NCBI GenBank assembly: GCA_020744425.1
Contig: JAGMUV010000022.1
Span: 372,001-436,000 of the forward strand
Source of the DNA: Dactylonectria macrodidyma
Lineage: Eukaryota > Ascomycota > Sordariomycetes > Hypocreales > Nectriaceae
Length of the DNA: 64,000 bases
Direction of reading: 5' to 3'
Shown: positions 29,086 through 41,313 of the stretch, piece after piece
How the letters are laid out: the number at the start of each line of letters is the position of its first letter
Position numbering within the stretch: position 1 is the stretch's first letter
The notes under the pieces: generated by a model
What the model was told of the DNA's origin: nothing
The model's database searches: none
The model's input: the letters and a program-made list of their open reading frames with translations, nothing else
Translations under genes and position numbers: made by a program

Positions 29086-30196
29086 ATGTCTATTGCCTGT
29101 GTGCTCGGAGCTACCGGTTCTCAAGGAGGCTCAGCGTGCGCAGCCCTTTACCAGAACCCGAAGTAGAAAGTGCGAGCAATCACTCGAAACCCCACTAGTG
29201 GCTATGCGAAGACGCCACCTGATCACGTAAGTTTTGACGGGTACTTGGGCACTGGGTGGTGCTATCATAGTGTCGTCAAGGGAATCGAGGTCGTTGCTGC
29301 AGACGCAAACGATGAGACCTCCCGTGTTAAAGCTTTCGAGGCAAGTCTATAGCAGAACAGGATTTTTCTTTTCTTTTCTTTTCTTTTATAGTCGCGGCTA
29401 ACCTAATAACCCAGGAGCAGGGGAGCATCTGCGGTTTTCGCCCTGACAAACTACAACTAGTAACTTCACAATACAGGCCACAAACAAGGATGTGTTACCA
29501 GCTAACTCGAGATAAACTTGGGGAAACCGTTATAAGGTCTAGCCGTGACGCTGCTGGCGAAGAGGAGAAGCTCCACCAAATCAATATCGCAAAGCAGCAG
29601 TCAAGACGCCAACGATAAGCCACTATGTAATGAACTCGCTGCCTCCAGCCGACCTTATATCAGGTAGTGCCCTGAAGGTTCCCCATTTTGACTACAAGCA
29701 CGAACCCCCCCAATGGATCGAGACAAACCTACCTGAGACATGCGTTCAAGACCACGCGAGTCTGGCTGGGCTAGTATCCAACAAATATAGCCTGTCGCCC
29801 CATAGCAAAATTGATACTAGTAGTAAGTGACATAATCTCCTCACTCAACTTAGGGAGGGCAGACTATAGGAAAGTTTGGAAGATAACTCAATAACTATCT
29901 AGCCTGGATCCAATGCATATATCTGGATGCAGCCAAGCAAACAGGATGTTATCCTCGCCATCGCTGGCGATGTGCAGCATAACACTGATGTAGTAGTACA
30001 GGGAGTCTTGGAAGCTGGACCCAGGCATATGGGAAGATTGAACATCGCAATTGCCGACCATCTCACAATCTCAGATACCGTTAAGGTTTGGGAGAGCGTT
30101 ACAGGTAAAAAGGGGTTATATCTCGAACTGCCAGATGATGCTATGGGGCAAATTTGGGGTGTGGCAGGGGTAGAGTTGGCATCGCAGCCACGATAA
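29086..30196 (+). pseudogene. NmrA-like NAD(P)-binding family protein, broken
   Basis: The ATG at 29086 opens MSIACVLGATGSQGGSACAA, the GATGxxGG dinucleotide-binding loop of the NmrA family. A stop follows after LYQNPK, and then KVRAITRNPTSG continues. Later pieces are GIEVVAADANDETSRVKAFE; KVPHFDYKHEPPQWIETNLPE (29690-29770); and a C-terminal part, DVILAIAGDVQHNTDVVVQG to VWESVTGKKGLYLE (29927-30110). The order fits the family, whose best known member is a nitrogen regulator and many others are reductase-like. Stops, frame changes and a pyrimidine-repeat insertion near 29365 separate the pieces. Confidence 0.75.
29364..29390 (+). repeat. (TTTTC)n microsatellite
   Basis: About five TTTTC units interrupt the NmrA-like relic right after the VKAFEASL block. 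It could be the tail of a small retro-inserted fragment or a simple expansion. Confidence 0.7.
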
Positions 30197-31235
30197 GAGC
30201 GCGCGTAACGGGCGAGAATGGGGAGTGAGGAGATGGCTGTGAGGTCCCGGATGCGGCCGTGATGGCGACGGTGCTTGGTTCGACTGATTGGAGAAATTTC
30301 GCGCCTTTAAGATGCCTGGTTGTTATGAAAAGTGGTGGGGCGAGGAAAAGCAAATGTCATTCTATGGACTTGATGATAAGTTAGTATCGCTAGTGTAGAT
30401 GCAAGGGAGATTGCCATCATGGGACTGCAGTAGCCATAAATGAGCAAGTATTAGTGCTAGAAGTGTCCTTATCTTCAGGGGGGCTGATACTGTGAAAGAA
30501 TTGGGTTTGAAATGCTTAGATACATTGTAAGGAAAACTGTTTTGTTTTTTTTACATTATTGCCAGCAGCAACCCGCCTTGATAGAGCGGACAGCCAGATA
30601 TAAGAAAAAAAGACAGGGGCTGATTTGGTTGGGCAATCTTCAACCCTTCATGTCAGCGTGATGGACGACTGGCAGAAGACACCCCCTTAGAAAAAGCATA
30701 TGGTTTCGGTTCTAGACTCAATGAATTAGTTACATTCGGCCCTGGCTTGATATTGTTGGATCGAGTCAGCCATTCTCGTTTATTAATAAAGGGCTTTTTT
30801 TTGTCCGAGTTTAGTCGTTTTTCGGTCGCGGGTTCGTCGTCTCGGCACCGGCTTGCCCTATCTCTGTTGCCTGTTCGGTTACGAATGGGTTATAATTAAT
30901 CCTCGGTCCCGAATCATTTTGTTTCGTCGTTGATCTTCCCGACTCGGACCGACCTGCGAGAACCCTCGAGATTTGATTCATCAAAAGCTCCAAAGTTTAA
31001 CCCCCGCCCCCCACTTTAGTCCGTATCTCGCTGTTCGGCGTTTGAGAAAACGCCGAAGGGAGGCAACTAGATCTGTCGCGAGATTCTGGGAGCGGCCTAT
31101 TGACTGAGTACAATAATAAATGCATATAAGAAACGTAACTGCCTAGATCTGGTCTCATTTACGAGGCAACAGTCCATGGTATTACACATTGTATTATCCC
31201 AATAAAACGTATCAGCCGCCTACACTCGTGCAGTC
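30197..31235. other. Intergenic, no supported gene
   Basis: No open frame above about 70 aa and no family motif is seen. The last 200 bp are the presumed promoter of the SNG1-like gene; a CAATAAAACG-type A-rich stretch lies just before its ATG. Confidence 0.4.
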
Positions 31236-32567
31236 ATGCCGGACGACCGGCCGACAATGCGGCAGCGGCCCTCGCCTGAACCGACTTTGCACGACGAGCC
31301 CGTCACGCCATATGCTGGACGTCAAGGCATCAACTCGCCGCAATGGCGCAGCCAAAGAGCCGTGGCCGCCAAGATTCTCATGGGCGTCATGGTCGCCATC
31401 CTCGTTATTTTCCTGGCAGACCTTTCCTACCTCTTTGGCGCCACCTTTCGAATAAACGATCGAGTGTCTGCGCTAAATGTTCTTATCGTCGACTACAATG
31501 GCAGACCTGTCGGAGAGTCAGTCGTCAGTGCCTACAAGACGCTGCAAAACAGCCAATTCCCATCCCTCGAGTTTCGTCCGCCTGCCGACTATCCAGACCC
31601 GTCAGACATGAAACATAGTGTTTACAGGGCCAGTTACTGAGGAGTCGTCTACATCCACCAAGGTGCTTCTGATCGCCTTGCTGCTGCCTACAAAGGCGGA
31701 TCGGCGGCCGAGGCCTTTGACCCCAATGACAGCATAACCTACATCTACAATGGCGCAAGATATCCAACTGCGGCATCTGGTTATCTAGCCCCCAACTTCC
31801 AAGCCTTCGTCAGCGCAACGCGAGGGAGTTACTATCGGACAGAACAAGGCCAGTCCGCCTTGAAGAGCGTCAACAGCAGTGATCCGGCTGCCGTGCGAGC
31901 CTTCCTCGACCCCATCCAAGGCACCGCCGACATCATTCGGGCGACATATCACGCCTCTAGGACCCTCTACAACACCATCAACATCGTCATGGCCGTGCTT
32001 GGACAGTTCCTCTACGTCCTCGCCATGAACGGCATCTTCGACAAGTTCGGCATGCACAAAAGCATGCGCATTCGCGACGTCTGGCTCATGCGCTTCGTCA
32101 CCGGCAAAATCTTCTCCATGCTCTTTGCTGTGGTAGTCACTGGGTATATCTGGGCGTTTCGCGAGGACTGGGGCGTCAGCGGTGGACAGTGGGCCCTGAG
32201 TTGGCTGACCTTCTGGCTCTTCATGGACACCAACTTCCAGGTGCTCGAGTCAACCATAGGCAGCTTTGTGCCCATGGCCCTCACCCCCTTCTTTCTTCTC
32301 ACCTGGTTCATGGTTAATGTTTCGGCTTGCATATTTCCTTTTGAGCTCATGGCTGGTTTCTATCGGATTGGGTACGCATTTCCCGCCCACGCGTTGTGGA
32401 TTACTTTGATTGAGGTTTGGTCTGGATGCGGCAACTATTTACGCATCGGTCTGCCTGTTCTGTTTGCTTGGTGGCTTTTAGGACACGTCACGGCCTTCTT
32501 TAGTATTAGGAAGAGATGCCTAGCTCAGTCAGCGGAACAGTCTCTAGGCAAAAGGAAAGAAGAGTAG
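31236..32567 (+). pseudogene. SNG1/DUF3533 membrane protein with one nonsense codon
   Basis: A single frame of 444 codons is broken only by TGA at 31638-31640 (codon 135), where the family has Trp (expected YWGVVYIH; here stop then GVVYIHQGASDRL). A TGG-to-TGA change explains it. The N-terminal half has a basic leader and a membrane segment, ILMGVMVAILVIFLADLSYL (about residues 48-67), and a soluble loop. The C-terminal half has several membrane helices, including LFAVVVTGYIWAF, ALSWLTFWLFM and FFLLTWFMVNVSACIF. Related yeast SNG1 gives nitrosoguanidine resistance; the family is ABC-2-like in topology. No other damage is visible, so it is a very young pseudogene, a readthrough candidate, or a base-call error. 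Confidence 0.8.
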
Positions 32568-33328
32568 AGGAAAAAACGGAGCAAAACTGCTTTAAGCTAG
32601 TAATTACCTTCTGCTTGACTACGAGGGTGTGTTGATAAAAGTTACGAACCTCGAGGTTTGTGTCACATGTAAATGGAAAGATGTCATGCATGTGAGGATT
32701 GTAGAAGTCAAATTGGCCTTAATTACTTCTCAAGTCAAGAGGACGAAGGTCCCAGTCATATACACAAGAATGGTGTCCAAGTGGGTCGGGACGCCTCCTC
32801 GGCTGGGGCGGAATATCGTTTGACAGTTTGCACCATATGGACTCAGCGTTTTAAATTAAAGTGTAGATAAGTTTAGACTCAAAACTGGGACCTGAAAATT
32901 CGCCCTTTTTTTTGGTACATCCTGGATATACGTTTCGCGCCAGTCACTGCCGAGATGCCAATAGTCGACTGGTTTTTCATTCCAAGGTTCTGAGCAGCCC
33001 TGCTGGACAAGTCCTGTTAGATTAGTCCCACTAGATGAGCCCGACCGAACCACTCCCGTTGGATTAATTATTCAGCTGCTCCATGACAAAGGAATCCTCA
33101 CCTGTCAAGCGAGCCACACATCCAATCACTTATTCTTCGTAGGCCAGGCATTGCCCCAGCACCCAGAATATAAAACCAACCTTCCAGATTTGCGGCACGC
33201 CAGACCTCCGTCGAATCCTCCCGGCAAATAGCCCCCATAGGTTTCTGTATAGAGTTCCTCGCGTATTTCCTCGGTCTAACGGAATTGCATCTTTCGCTAC
33301 AAGATCCAAATATATCGCGCATCTATCT
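32568..33328. other. Intergenic between the SNG1-like relic and the HET gene
   Basis: Only short frames without features occur (for example 32629-32823). The two flanking genes converge here, so both terminators should lie in it. No clear polyadenylation signal stands out. Confidence 0.4.
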
Positions 33329-36300
33329 TCATTTAGCCGCTTCGTCCTGGCTGTCAGTTTGGGAAAGCGAAGCTGATTCACCTTGTCCAAGTGGTACAAT
33401 TGTCCAACCATCTCGGTCATTCATTTTCAAGATAGCGTTCCTTGAAAGTCGATGGGACCACACCGCTTTACCGTCATCTAATCCCTGAACGCGATAAACC
33501 TTTTCATCCAGCAGAAAGTCTCGCCCTTCACCAAGTAACTTCGTTGCCTTCTGAACGTCTTCATCCGATGGACGGGCCCCGTCTATCTCTTCAACAGACC
33601 AAAAACCCTTCTTAGGTGCAGAATGCACCATGGGATTTTTCCCAAATTCGTACTCGAGCTCACTCAGTGGCGTGAATACTTTCCGGTAGCGTTTTGGGTC
33701 CACTGTAAATAGACCAACGAATGTCTGAGCGCCGCCAGTGTCGCTTCTCACCACACACTTGCCTATTGGGAGGGGCTTGTTAGATTTAATGCAAGCAAAA
33801 ATCCAATGCAAAAGGGGATTGCGAGAAAGAATTTTCGTTTTGTCCTTCTTCCCCCAGGCTGGAAGTGGTTGCAGCTTTTGATTGAAAAAATCCGACGGCC
33901 AACTTTCATCATCCCCATCACGAGCCCAAGACTCGAGACGAGAAAGAAGAGTGGACATCTCTTCAGGAGTTTCCAGCTGCCGCGGAAGTGCGCACAGAAT
34001 AACCAACTCTACCAAGTCCCGATTTTCGGCCAATATCAAATGGCGAATGAGTATCTGGAGGAGGGTGTGTTCCGCAACGGTCTTTTCTGTGTCCGAGAAT
34101 GCGAAAGTGGGTTCTAGAAGCCTGGGAAGTGCGTCACGAGAGTCGAAAAGACCATCCATGTCATAGGCCTCGATCTCCCAGATAAGTCCCCGGAAGAGTC
34201 CTTTGCTCCCGATGACATAACCCGGATCTCCAGAAAAGTGGTGAGACCGAAGGAGCGAAGTTCCCCTGTTCGGCGATCCAAGAGAGAAGACACCGTCCAG
34301 CGGGAGCTGCAGTGGCGGGAGCCATGAACCATCTGTGCCTCGGCCTTCATTGGCTGCAGTACGATTGGTATGTCTGTTTTCAGTTCCACTGAGGCAGAAG
34401 AGAGGACTTAGATCTCCATTTTGGAGAGCGAGGGCGATGATACAAGCGGTGTAGCTTAGCCTTTCATCAACAGCCTTCTTGGTGTTTATTCGAGAGGCGT
34501 AGTGTGCCATGTTACCAAGGATCGCGAGTCGATCCGAGGTGAGTAGGTTCCCTTTCCCACGGAGAGTACCATATGCAGCTTCCATAGTCATTCTCAACTT
34601 CTTTGGGAAACAAAGGGAAGTAGAATGTGCTCTCGAGCATTCCGAGTCATCGGGTTTTCTGCCAGGGTTAGAATTAGTTAGCAATGTTCATCAAATTGTA
34701 GAAAGAATAAGCACCTTCCGAGAGCCAAATAGGGCCGACACCATTCCATTTTCTCGATACCTTCATCGAGCAGGGTATATGTGTCATATCCAGCACCCAT
34801 CTGTCGGCTCGATACATGGCTCGCCATGACATGGCTATACCTACCGCTATGAAACGACATGCTCCAAAATTGGTTATAACGTAGGATCCATTCTCTGAAA
34901 ATGGGTTGCTTTGACCCGCAGAGACTGCCGTCATACGGCCGGACACATTCTTTCCATGCTCGTCCGTCTTCATCCACGCCGTCCTTCCAGCCAACCAAGA
35001 AGTAGAGTGTCGTCGAATTTGAGTTTGCGTACTCTTGTGTGCACCAAGCTCTGGTGAACCATTTGTCCCCCAAAATTCGGTCCCGTACGGTCCTAGTAGT
35101 CTCGGTATCCGACGTGACGAGGCCCGGCAGACCCGCTACATCCTCAGTAGTATGCACGTGCTTGTTTAGAATGACAACTGTAGCCGCAGCCCGACGATAA
35201 ACCAAGTGCATGGCTTGGACTGCGGCCTGCACGTCCATCTCATCATCTTGATCGATGCATTCCTGGTCGATCCAGACGCGCTTTATTCCTTGAGATGCGG
35301 CGAACGCAAAGCTTCGAAGAATAACATCTGCTCTCGCCCGAGCTTGTCTGATTCCTTTGGGAGAAGCTGTCCCAAATCTAGAATCGCGGATTATGAGAGG
35401 GTTTCCTTTGACCGAACTCGAGACCGAGCCCCAGCAGTAGGAGACGGCGACGAATGGCTCTATACTCCCCGATTCTTCTTCAATAATCTCGAGGTCATAT
35501 TGCGGGATTTGGTTCTTGGAGGCCTGGGTTACGAATCGTAGTTTTTGAGCCCAGTGTTGCGCACGAGACTCCTCAAACACCAGCGCTTGCGCTTTCTCTA
35601 TTTCGGCAAGGAATTTGTCTTTTCCAATGGATTGTAGCGCCATTGAGCTGTCGTCGGGTATGTCGGGTCGGTGTTGATCATCAGCCCCGCGATCCTTCAG
35701 AAGTCGGGCTATTGCTTCATGCTTTCTCTCGGAGGCGAACCACCGAGCTGTGCGGCCAGATCCGCCTCTGGTTCTTACATCGGCTCCGTGGTCTAGAAGA
35801 AGACGGACAAGATCAGCGCGGCCATTACATGCAGCAGAATGCAGAGCGGGGTCGCCATCGGTATCCGGGGCATCCACCTGAGCATTTCTCTGCAAAAACA
35901 GCGTAGCCATCTCCAAGTTCCCTTGAGCTGCCGCACTGGCGAGTGGAGGGAAGCCACCACCGCTAATCCCGTCAACTTTGGCGCCATGGTCGAGGAGGAT
36001 GCGCGCAATATCCAACCGCTTTTGCCGACATGCGGTATTGAGCGGGGTAACGGCGTTCCAGCGATCCACAGCGTCAACATCCGCCCCTCGAGCAAGTAGC
36101 TCTCTCACGACTTCGATGTGTCCATGAAATACTGCGGTGTGAAGGGCTGTACCACCCTGCGGCTCTCTGCCGAAACACCACTCATCTCTGCTCTTCGCGT
36201 CTATGGCAACAGCGTTGTCGAGAAATAGCCGTACTAAACTAATGTCGCCATTCTTTGCTGCTAAATGGAGAGGAGTGTTCCCACTAAAGGTATTTTCTTC

Positions 36301-37095
36301 TATGCGGGCCCCATGATGCAACAAGAGCTTGACAATTTCTTTCTGTCCGGTGTCCACAGCAAGTTCCAAAGGACTCTCGTTGGCGGTTCCGAACCTGCAA
36401 GAGTTGACGTCGGCACCTCTCTGTAAAAGGAGATCTACAACACCGAGATGTCCGCCTCGAATAGCTCTGACGATGGGAGTTTCACGGTTGCTGTCCGTAA
36501 CATTGACGTTTCCCCCATGGTCCAAGCAACTTCGAACACCGTCATGGTACCCAATGGCGGCACAGTCTCCAAGACCAAGAGGCTTGGGGAAAATGAAGAC
36601 ACCACGGGGTAGGGTAGGAGGCGAGGCACCAGTAATGCGAGGTGCAGTCTCGGGCGGCTGGAATCCCGTACTCGACGAGGCGCCCGCTGATGGGTTTTGA
36701 GTTGGCGCATTCTTGACGGTGCGGTTGAGGTCGCTCATCGAACCAGTCCGCTCAGAGCCAATGGGATTGTTGTCTTCCTCGGCAGGCGCCTCGTTTCGTC
36801 GCACCTCTTCGGCTTGGTCTTCTCTGCTGTCGTTGCGCGGCGCTGGCGCCCGGTCCTCATCTGTAGATTGTGATGGCTTGACGGTGTCGGAATTGATAGT
36901 CTCTTCGAGAGCGGGTTTCCCTGCATCTCCCTGTTGCGTCGGCTGGTCACTGTTGACTTTATCGTCGTCATCAGGGTTCAAAGCCACTCCACGAAAACCC
37001 ACATATGGACTCACATGTGGATCCATATCAAATACACTCCATTCCATCAGACCCAGTTGTGGATTTACTACCACTCCACGGGAGCCAGGCCACAT
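33329..37095 (-). CDS. Ankyrin-repeat HET-domain protein, 1236 aa, start codon inside a hAT element
   Basis: Exon 1 (37095-34715) and exon 2 (34658-33329) join across a 56-nt phase-2 intron (donor GTGCTT, branch GCTAAC, acceptor GGCAG), giving 1236 codons plus stop. Residues about 175-465 are ankyrin repeats (for example TPLHLAAKNGDISLVRLFLD and TALHTAVFHGHIEVVRELLA). A HET domain follows: VAVSYCWGS (near 552), RVWIDQECIDQ (near 611) and WFTRAWCTQEYA (near 683). The C-terminal 440 residues are unrecognised. HET proteins trigger cell death on non-self fusion. Having ankyrins before HET is less common than a leading HET. The first 41 residues are translated from the end of the neighbouring hAT element (36972-37095); the next Met is near residue 119 (MSDLNRTVK). 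The native start may therefore be lost or be that Met. No stops interrupt the gene. Confidence 0.8.
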
Positions 37096-40000
37096 GTGGA
37101 AATTGTGGAATGCAGTGGATATTTCCTAATCCTAGCGGAGGTTTACAAATACCACAGAACACCTAGTTAATAGGTTAAGTTTAAAGTATTTACTAACTAA
37201 TATACTAGATTTAAGACAACACATACCTGTTCCCTACCGGTATCAAGCTACCTGGAATGTCTGTTCAGCTATTCCTATAATGCTGCTCGCGACCGCAGCT
37301 GCCTGACTGGCGGAATAAAGAGCTGTACGATCCCGTGCATTTCCTCATGGAGGACGCGTTCCTCAGATAATTCTCATCAATTGGCTGATGCTATTAGACC
37401 TTCGACTATGTGGATTTTAATTGTCTGACAATGCCAATGCGTCCGACTACCGGTACTTTGGCTCATTTCTGACTGGCGACAAGCTGCGAATATCGTATCA
37501 CAATGGCCGACTATCAGCCCGATTCCCGACCTACTCTCGAGCTCCCTGCGCAAGGGAAATCGACGGCAGCGATCCCCGAAAGAACAGAAGAAGACGAACA
37601 ACGGCTATTTCGCTTGTTCAGAGGCTGGACTTTGTCCGAAAGAGATGGCCACACGCGCCAATGGGTCTACCGATTTGGGTATGACATTCAGAATATAGCA
37701 ACGAAGGAACGCCGCTGGGTCTGTTGTATGTGTATCAAACGGAAGGATCCGAGGCCGAAGAATTACAACTATAAGGGCCTGCAGAACGCTGAGAGCCACT
37801 TGTTCAAGGATCACAACGGCATAGTAGATCCTTCAGGTAAAAGGCAGCCCCTGAAATCTACCGTTGCAACACCCGCCCGCTCAATTGCTACGTTACTTCG
37901 ATTAAATCCAGAAGTTCCCCGCGATCAAGAAATAACGAATCTATTAATTAAGCGGTTGAATAAAGCTGCGTTTCAACAGATGATCGTCAACTGGATCGTC
38001 ACCACGAATCGATCGTTCACCACCGCGAAAGATCCTGACCTGCGAGCGATCTTCGAATATCTCAACCCTTCTGTTTCCATTACAGAAGCTCACATATCCG
38101 ATGTAACGGTGCGAGCGATCGCCGAAAGAGAACTCAACGCGAATAAATCGGCTGTACGAGAGACGCTTCGGAAGAGCCCAGGCCAGATCCATATCCAGTT
38201 TGATGGATGGCGATCCGGGAACAGGCATGCTCTTTACGGCGTTACTTGTATATTCAGGGATCTGGATAACAGGCCCCGGAAGTGCGTTCTCGGCCTTCCG
38301 GAGCTACTAGGCCGGCACACAGGCGAGAATATCGCTGAGCAGATACTCGACATCGTCCGGGAGTTCGAGATTGGGGATAAGCTGGGCTACTTTACGCTGG
38401 ATAATGCCTCGAATAACAAAACAACGATGGAAGAGCTGGGCCATGAGCTAGGATTCGACTGGAAGAAGCGCTGGGTTCGCTGCATTGGCCATGTTGTCAA
38501 TATAGTGGTGAAACACATGCTATTTGGCCAAGATCCAAACGCGTTCGAGCAACAGATCTACGATGGCCAATTGACGGCGGCGAGGGAACATGAGCAGTGG
38601 CGCAAAAGGGGTCCAGTGGGTAAATGGCATAACTTCGCTGTGGTAAGCTGATATTTTTCTTATTTTTACTATAATGTTTTCTGACTTTCCTGTTTCTGAC
38701 TTATTTTAACTGCATTTGCAGGAGATTAACAGATCCGATATCTGGACCGACGTCCTTAAAAAGGTCCAGCAGGTCGAATCCCAACTATCCGACGATCCAG
38801 TGATCCAAAGCCATGATCCTGTTGGCGTTGTATTAGATAACGCTACCCGTTGGCTCTCCCAGCTAGCCATGATCGACCGGGCTCTTGTTTTGCAGCCGTT
38901 TTACGACCCTTTTATCCAGCGAGCGTTGAGTGAGTGGAACAAAGCGAATCTTACGAAAAGTGGCTCCGTTAGGAAGGGGGCCAGGATGCCGTTCTTTTTG
39001 AAGGAAGAGAACCGGATTTTAAGCAGCGACTGGCGTGTGCTCCAGGCGCTCCGCGATATCCTACTAGACTTTCAGCTAGTAGTCAAAGCCTTGGAGGGCG
39101 ATGGACAGGGGAAACACCAAAAGCAAAGTCAAGAAGATGAGATTGAGCTTCCATTATCTGGTAAGTCCTGGCTGGATGGAGTTAGTCTGTAATTGGTATG
39201 GCTAACCGAGCCATGACTCGAAGGTACAAGCTGGGATCTTCTTCACGCGTACGAATATCTTCTCGAGTCCCTCGAATCCGCCAAAAAGATAGCCGTTGGC
39301 CTCCCTGACTCCGGGCATCTCGCCGTTAATATTAACCTAGGCTGGATAAAGCTCGATGAGTACTATCAATACCTCAACGACAGTCCTGTGATCTACGGCG
39401 CGGCGGCTCTCCATCCTGCTTACCGCTGGGCATTATTCGACGATCTGTGGGGTGATGATGCTAAGCGGCGGACGTGGATTACCAAAGCCAAAGCGATTGT
39501 TCAGGATCTGTGGGAATGCGAATACAAGGACTTATTTTCTGAAGATCAAGACTCTGATTTACCTGCAAGTAAACGTCTTAAATCCTCAAGGAACAAGTTT
39601 ACAGCCTGGCGTAACAGCAAACGAGGGCTAACTCTTCAGAATCAGGCTATTGACAAGTCTGCCGGGGCATCTCTTTCGTCATTATACAGAGGGTTGGATC
39701 TCGATGAGTACGATCAGTGGCAACGCAATATCGACGATTCTGACGCCCTCGTTACTGACCCATACGAATACTGGCACACCAGGCGGCTCAAGTACCCCAA
39801 ATTGAGTAGGATGGCCCTAGATTTACTGACTGTGGCCCCTATGTCAGCAGAGTGTGAGAGGTTATTTTCAGTGGCCGGGCAGATGGTTACGAGGCTTAGG
39901 AATCGGCTAGATGCTTCAACTATCGGCATGTGCCAGACTTTACGCAGTTAGCTACGTGCAGGATTGATCGGGCAGTTAGATCAGATACTGACAGAACCTT

Positions 40001-40204
40001 CGAGGGAATGATGGCGATATGCCAGGGGTCGAGTTATGCAAGGGAGTAAGTCCCTTGCTCGTCATGAGGAAATCCTTTCCACATTGTGGATTCACATCCA
40101 TAATGGATCCATATCCATCCATTCCACCGCCATGATCTTAGTCATCATCCACATCAATTCCATATCCTCGAATGTGTAGTGGAGTGTAGTGGCTTTGAAC
40201 CCTG
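36972..40204 (+). mobile_element. hAT transposon 1, TIRs present but no matching target duplication
   Basis: The ends match: CAGGGTTCAAAGCCACT at 36972 and its inverse ending at 40204. Subterminal regions are rich in ATCCACA/CCACTCCA motifs, as expected for hAT transposase binding sites. The 8 bp outside the ends (GTCGTCAT left, GGCCCTGA right) do not match, unlike hAT-2. Either the ends come from different insertions or one flank was rearranged after insertion. The element is 3233 bp and holds one three-exon transposase gene. Confidence 0.8.
37503..39951 (+). CDS. hAT transposase 1, 768 aa, C-terminus cut short
   Basis: The exons are 37503-38642, 38722-39160 and 39224-39951 (introns of 79 and 63 nt). 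The protein has an N-terminal BED-like zinc region (CCMCIKRKD then a HLFKDH block), the core FDGWRSGNRHALYG and FTLDNASNN, and the C-terminal dimerisation block MSAECERLFSVAGQMVT. It ends at TAG (39949-39951), where hAT-2 has Trp (VLRSWYRAG), so about 80 C-terminal residues are lost although the downstream codons are still readable. Otherwise the frame is open. Activity is uncertain because the lost tail is outside the catalytic and main dimerisation parts. Confidence 0.85.
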
Positions 40205-40289
40205 GGCCCTGAGGACGGCACCCCTTCATAGACAAACTACAGATCCTCGAGAAAACGTCAAAGGGGGCCCTTTAAGAGATGTTATTGAT

Positions 40290-40670
40290 CTGAGTTTTCT
40301 TCAAAGATCAACTCCATCCTCCCCTCCGACGGAGATTGACTACCTTTGCCAAGCCCAAATTACTCTCCTCATCACCGGGACCCATAATTCGCGATGGGTG
40401 GCGTACTTCTTTGTCGATACTTACTTTGAAGATCAGGACGCAAGAGAAAGCGTTGAGAAGTACCAGGAACTAAGGGGAAATGACCAAAACGAGCGTCATG
40501 TCGATCCTCTGACTGGCGGACAAAGTGACGCACCAATACCGGATTTGACTCCTCGGGAGTATTTTCTGATCGTCATTGAGCCGCGTTTACGGCAATGTAA
40601 GGACGGATGGCACAATACAGTCACCAATATGCGACACAAGATCGAGTCGTACGTATGCCGTTTTTACCTA
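40290..40670 (+). pseudogene. Fragment of a fungal CorA-like protein
   Basis: The frame directly after hAT-1 reads YLCQAQITLLITGTHNSRW, VAYFFVDTYFEDQDARESVE, VDPLTGGQSDAPIPDLTPRE and RLRQCKDGWHNTVTNM. I recognise this as the soluble region of a large fungal family annotated as CorA-like magnesium transporter domain proteins. The membrane helices with the GMN motif are absent: the frame ends at 40691 after VCRFYLLVF. The apparent start lies in the hAT terminal repeat, so the gene's own 5' end is lost. Confidence 0.45.
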
Positions 40671-40749
40671 TTGGTTTTCCCCCCCGGCTAGCCGGGTTTT
40701 CCAGTAGGGAGACTCGATGTGCAAGATATCCAGTGTTTAAAGGCATTTA

Positions 40750-41313
40750 GTGGAGGCCTATTTATTGACGAATTGTGCATGGTACTTGGTCTCTATGGGG
40801 AGCTATAAAGCAGCAGAGGAGTTGAGCGAAAAAGCAGTTAAAACTAGGGCCAGTGTACTGGGGGAGGAGCATCCCTCGACGCTGACCAGCATGGCCAACC
40901 TGACGTTGACGTATAGTAGCCAAGGCCGACAGAAGGAGGCGGAAGAGCTAGAGGTTCAAGTGGTGGAGATGAGGAAGAATGTTCTTGGAGAGCAGCATCC
41001 CGATACGCTGACCAGCATGGCTAACCTGGCGTCGACATACTGGAACCAAGGCCGATGGAAGGAGGCGGAAGAGCTATCTGTGCGAGTGATGGAGACGAGG
41101 AAGAGGGTGCTAGGAGAGGAGCATCCCTCAACGCTGACCAGCATGAATAACCTGGCCGTTACCTGGAAACACCAAGGCCGCACTAGAGATGCTCTAGCTC
41201 TGATGCGAAACTGTGTTGTCTTACGAGAGCGAGTGCTTGGTATAGGCCATCCGGACACAGCATCCTCGGCGGCAACTCTAGCTAATTGGGAGGAAGCGAG
41301 CGACCTATCATAG
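40750..41313 (+). pseudogene. TPR (kinesin-light-chain-like) C-terminal fragment of an NLR
   Basis: Four 42-residue repeats are present, with blocks such as VLGEEHPSTLTSMANL and YSSQGRQKEAEELEVQVVEM, which form tetratricopeptide helices. The repeats are very alike, as in fungal NB-ARC-TPR receptors where they vary by recombination. The start is not an ATG (GTG at 40750), and no NB-ARC domain lies upstream, where the CorA-like fragment and hAT-1 sit instead. The stop after WEEASDLS is likely the real C-terminus. It is a 3' relic of a recognition receptor. Confidence 0.7.
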
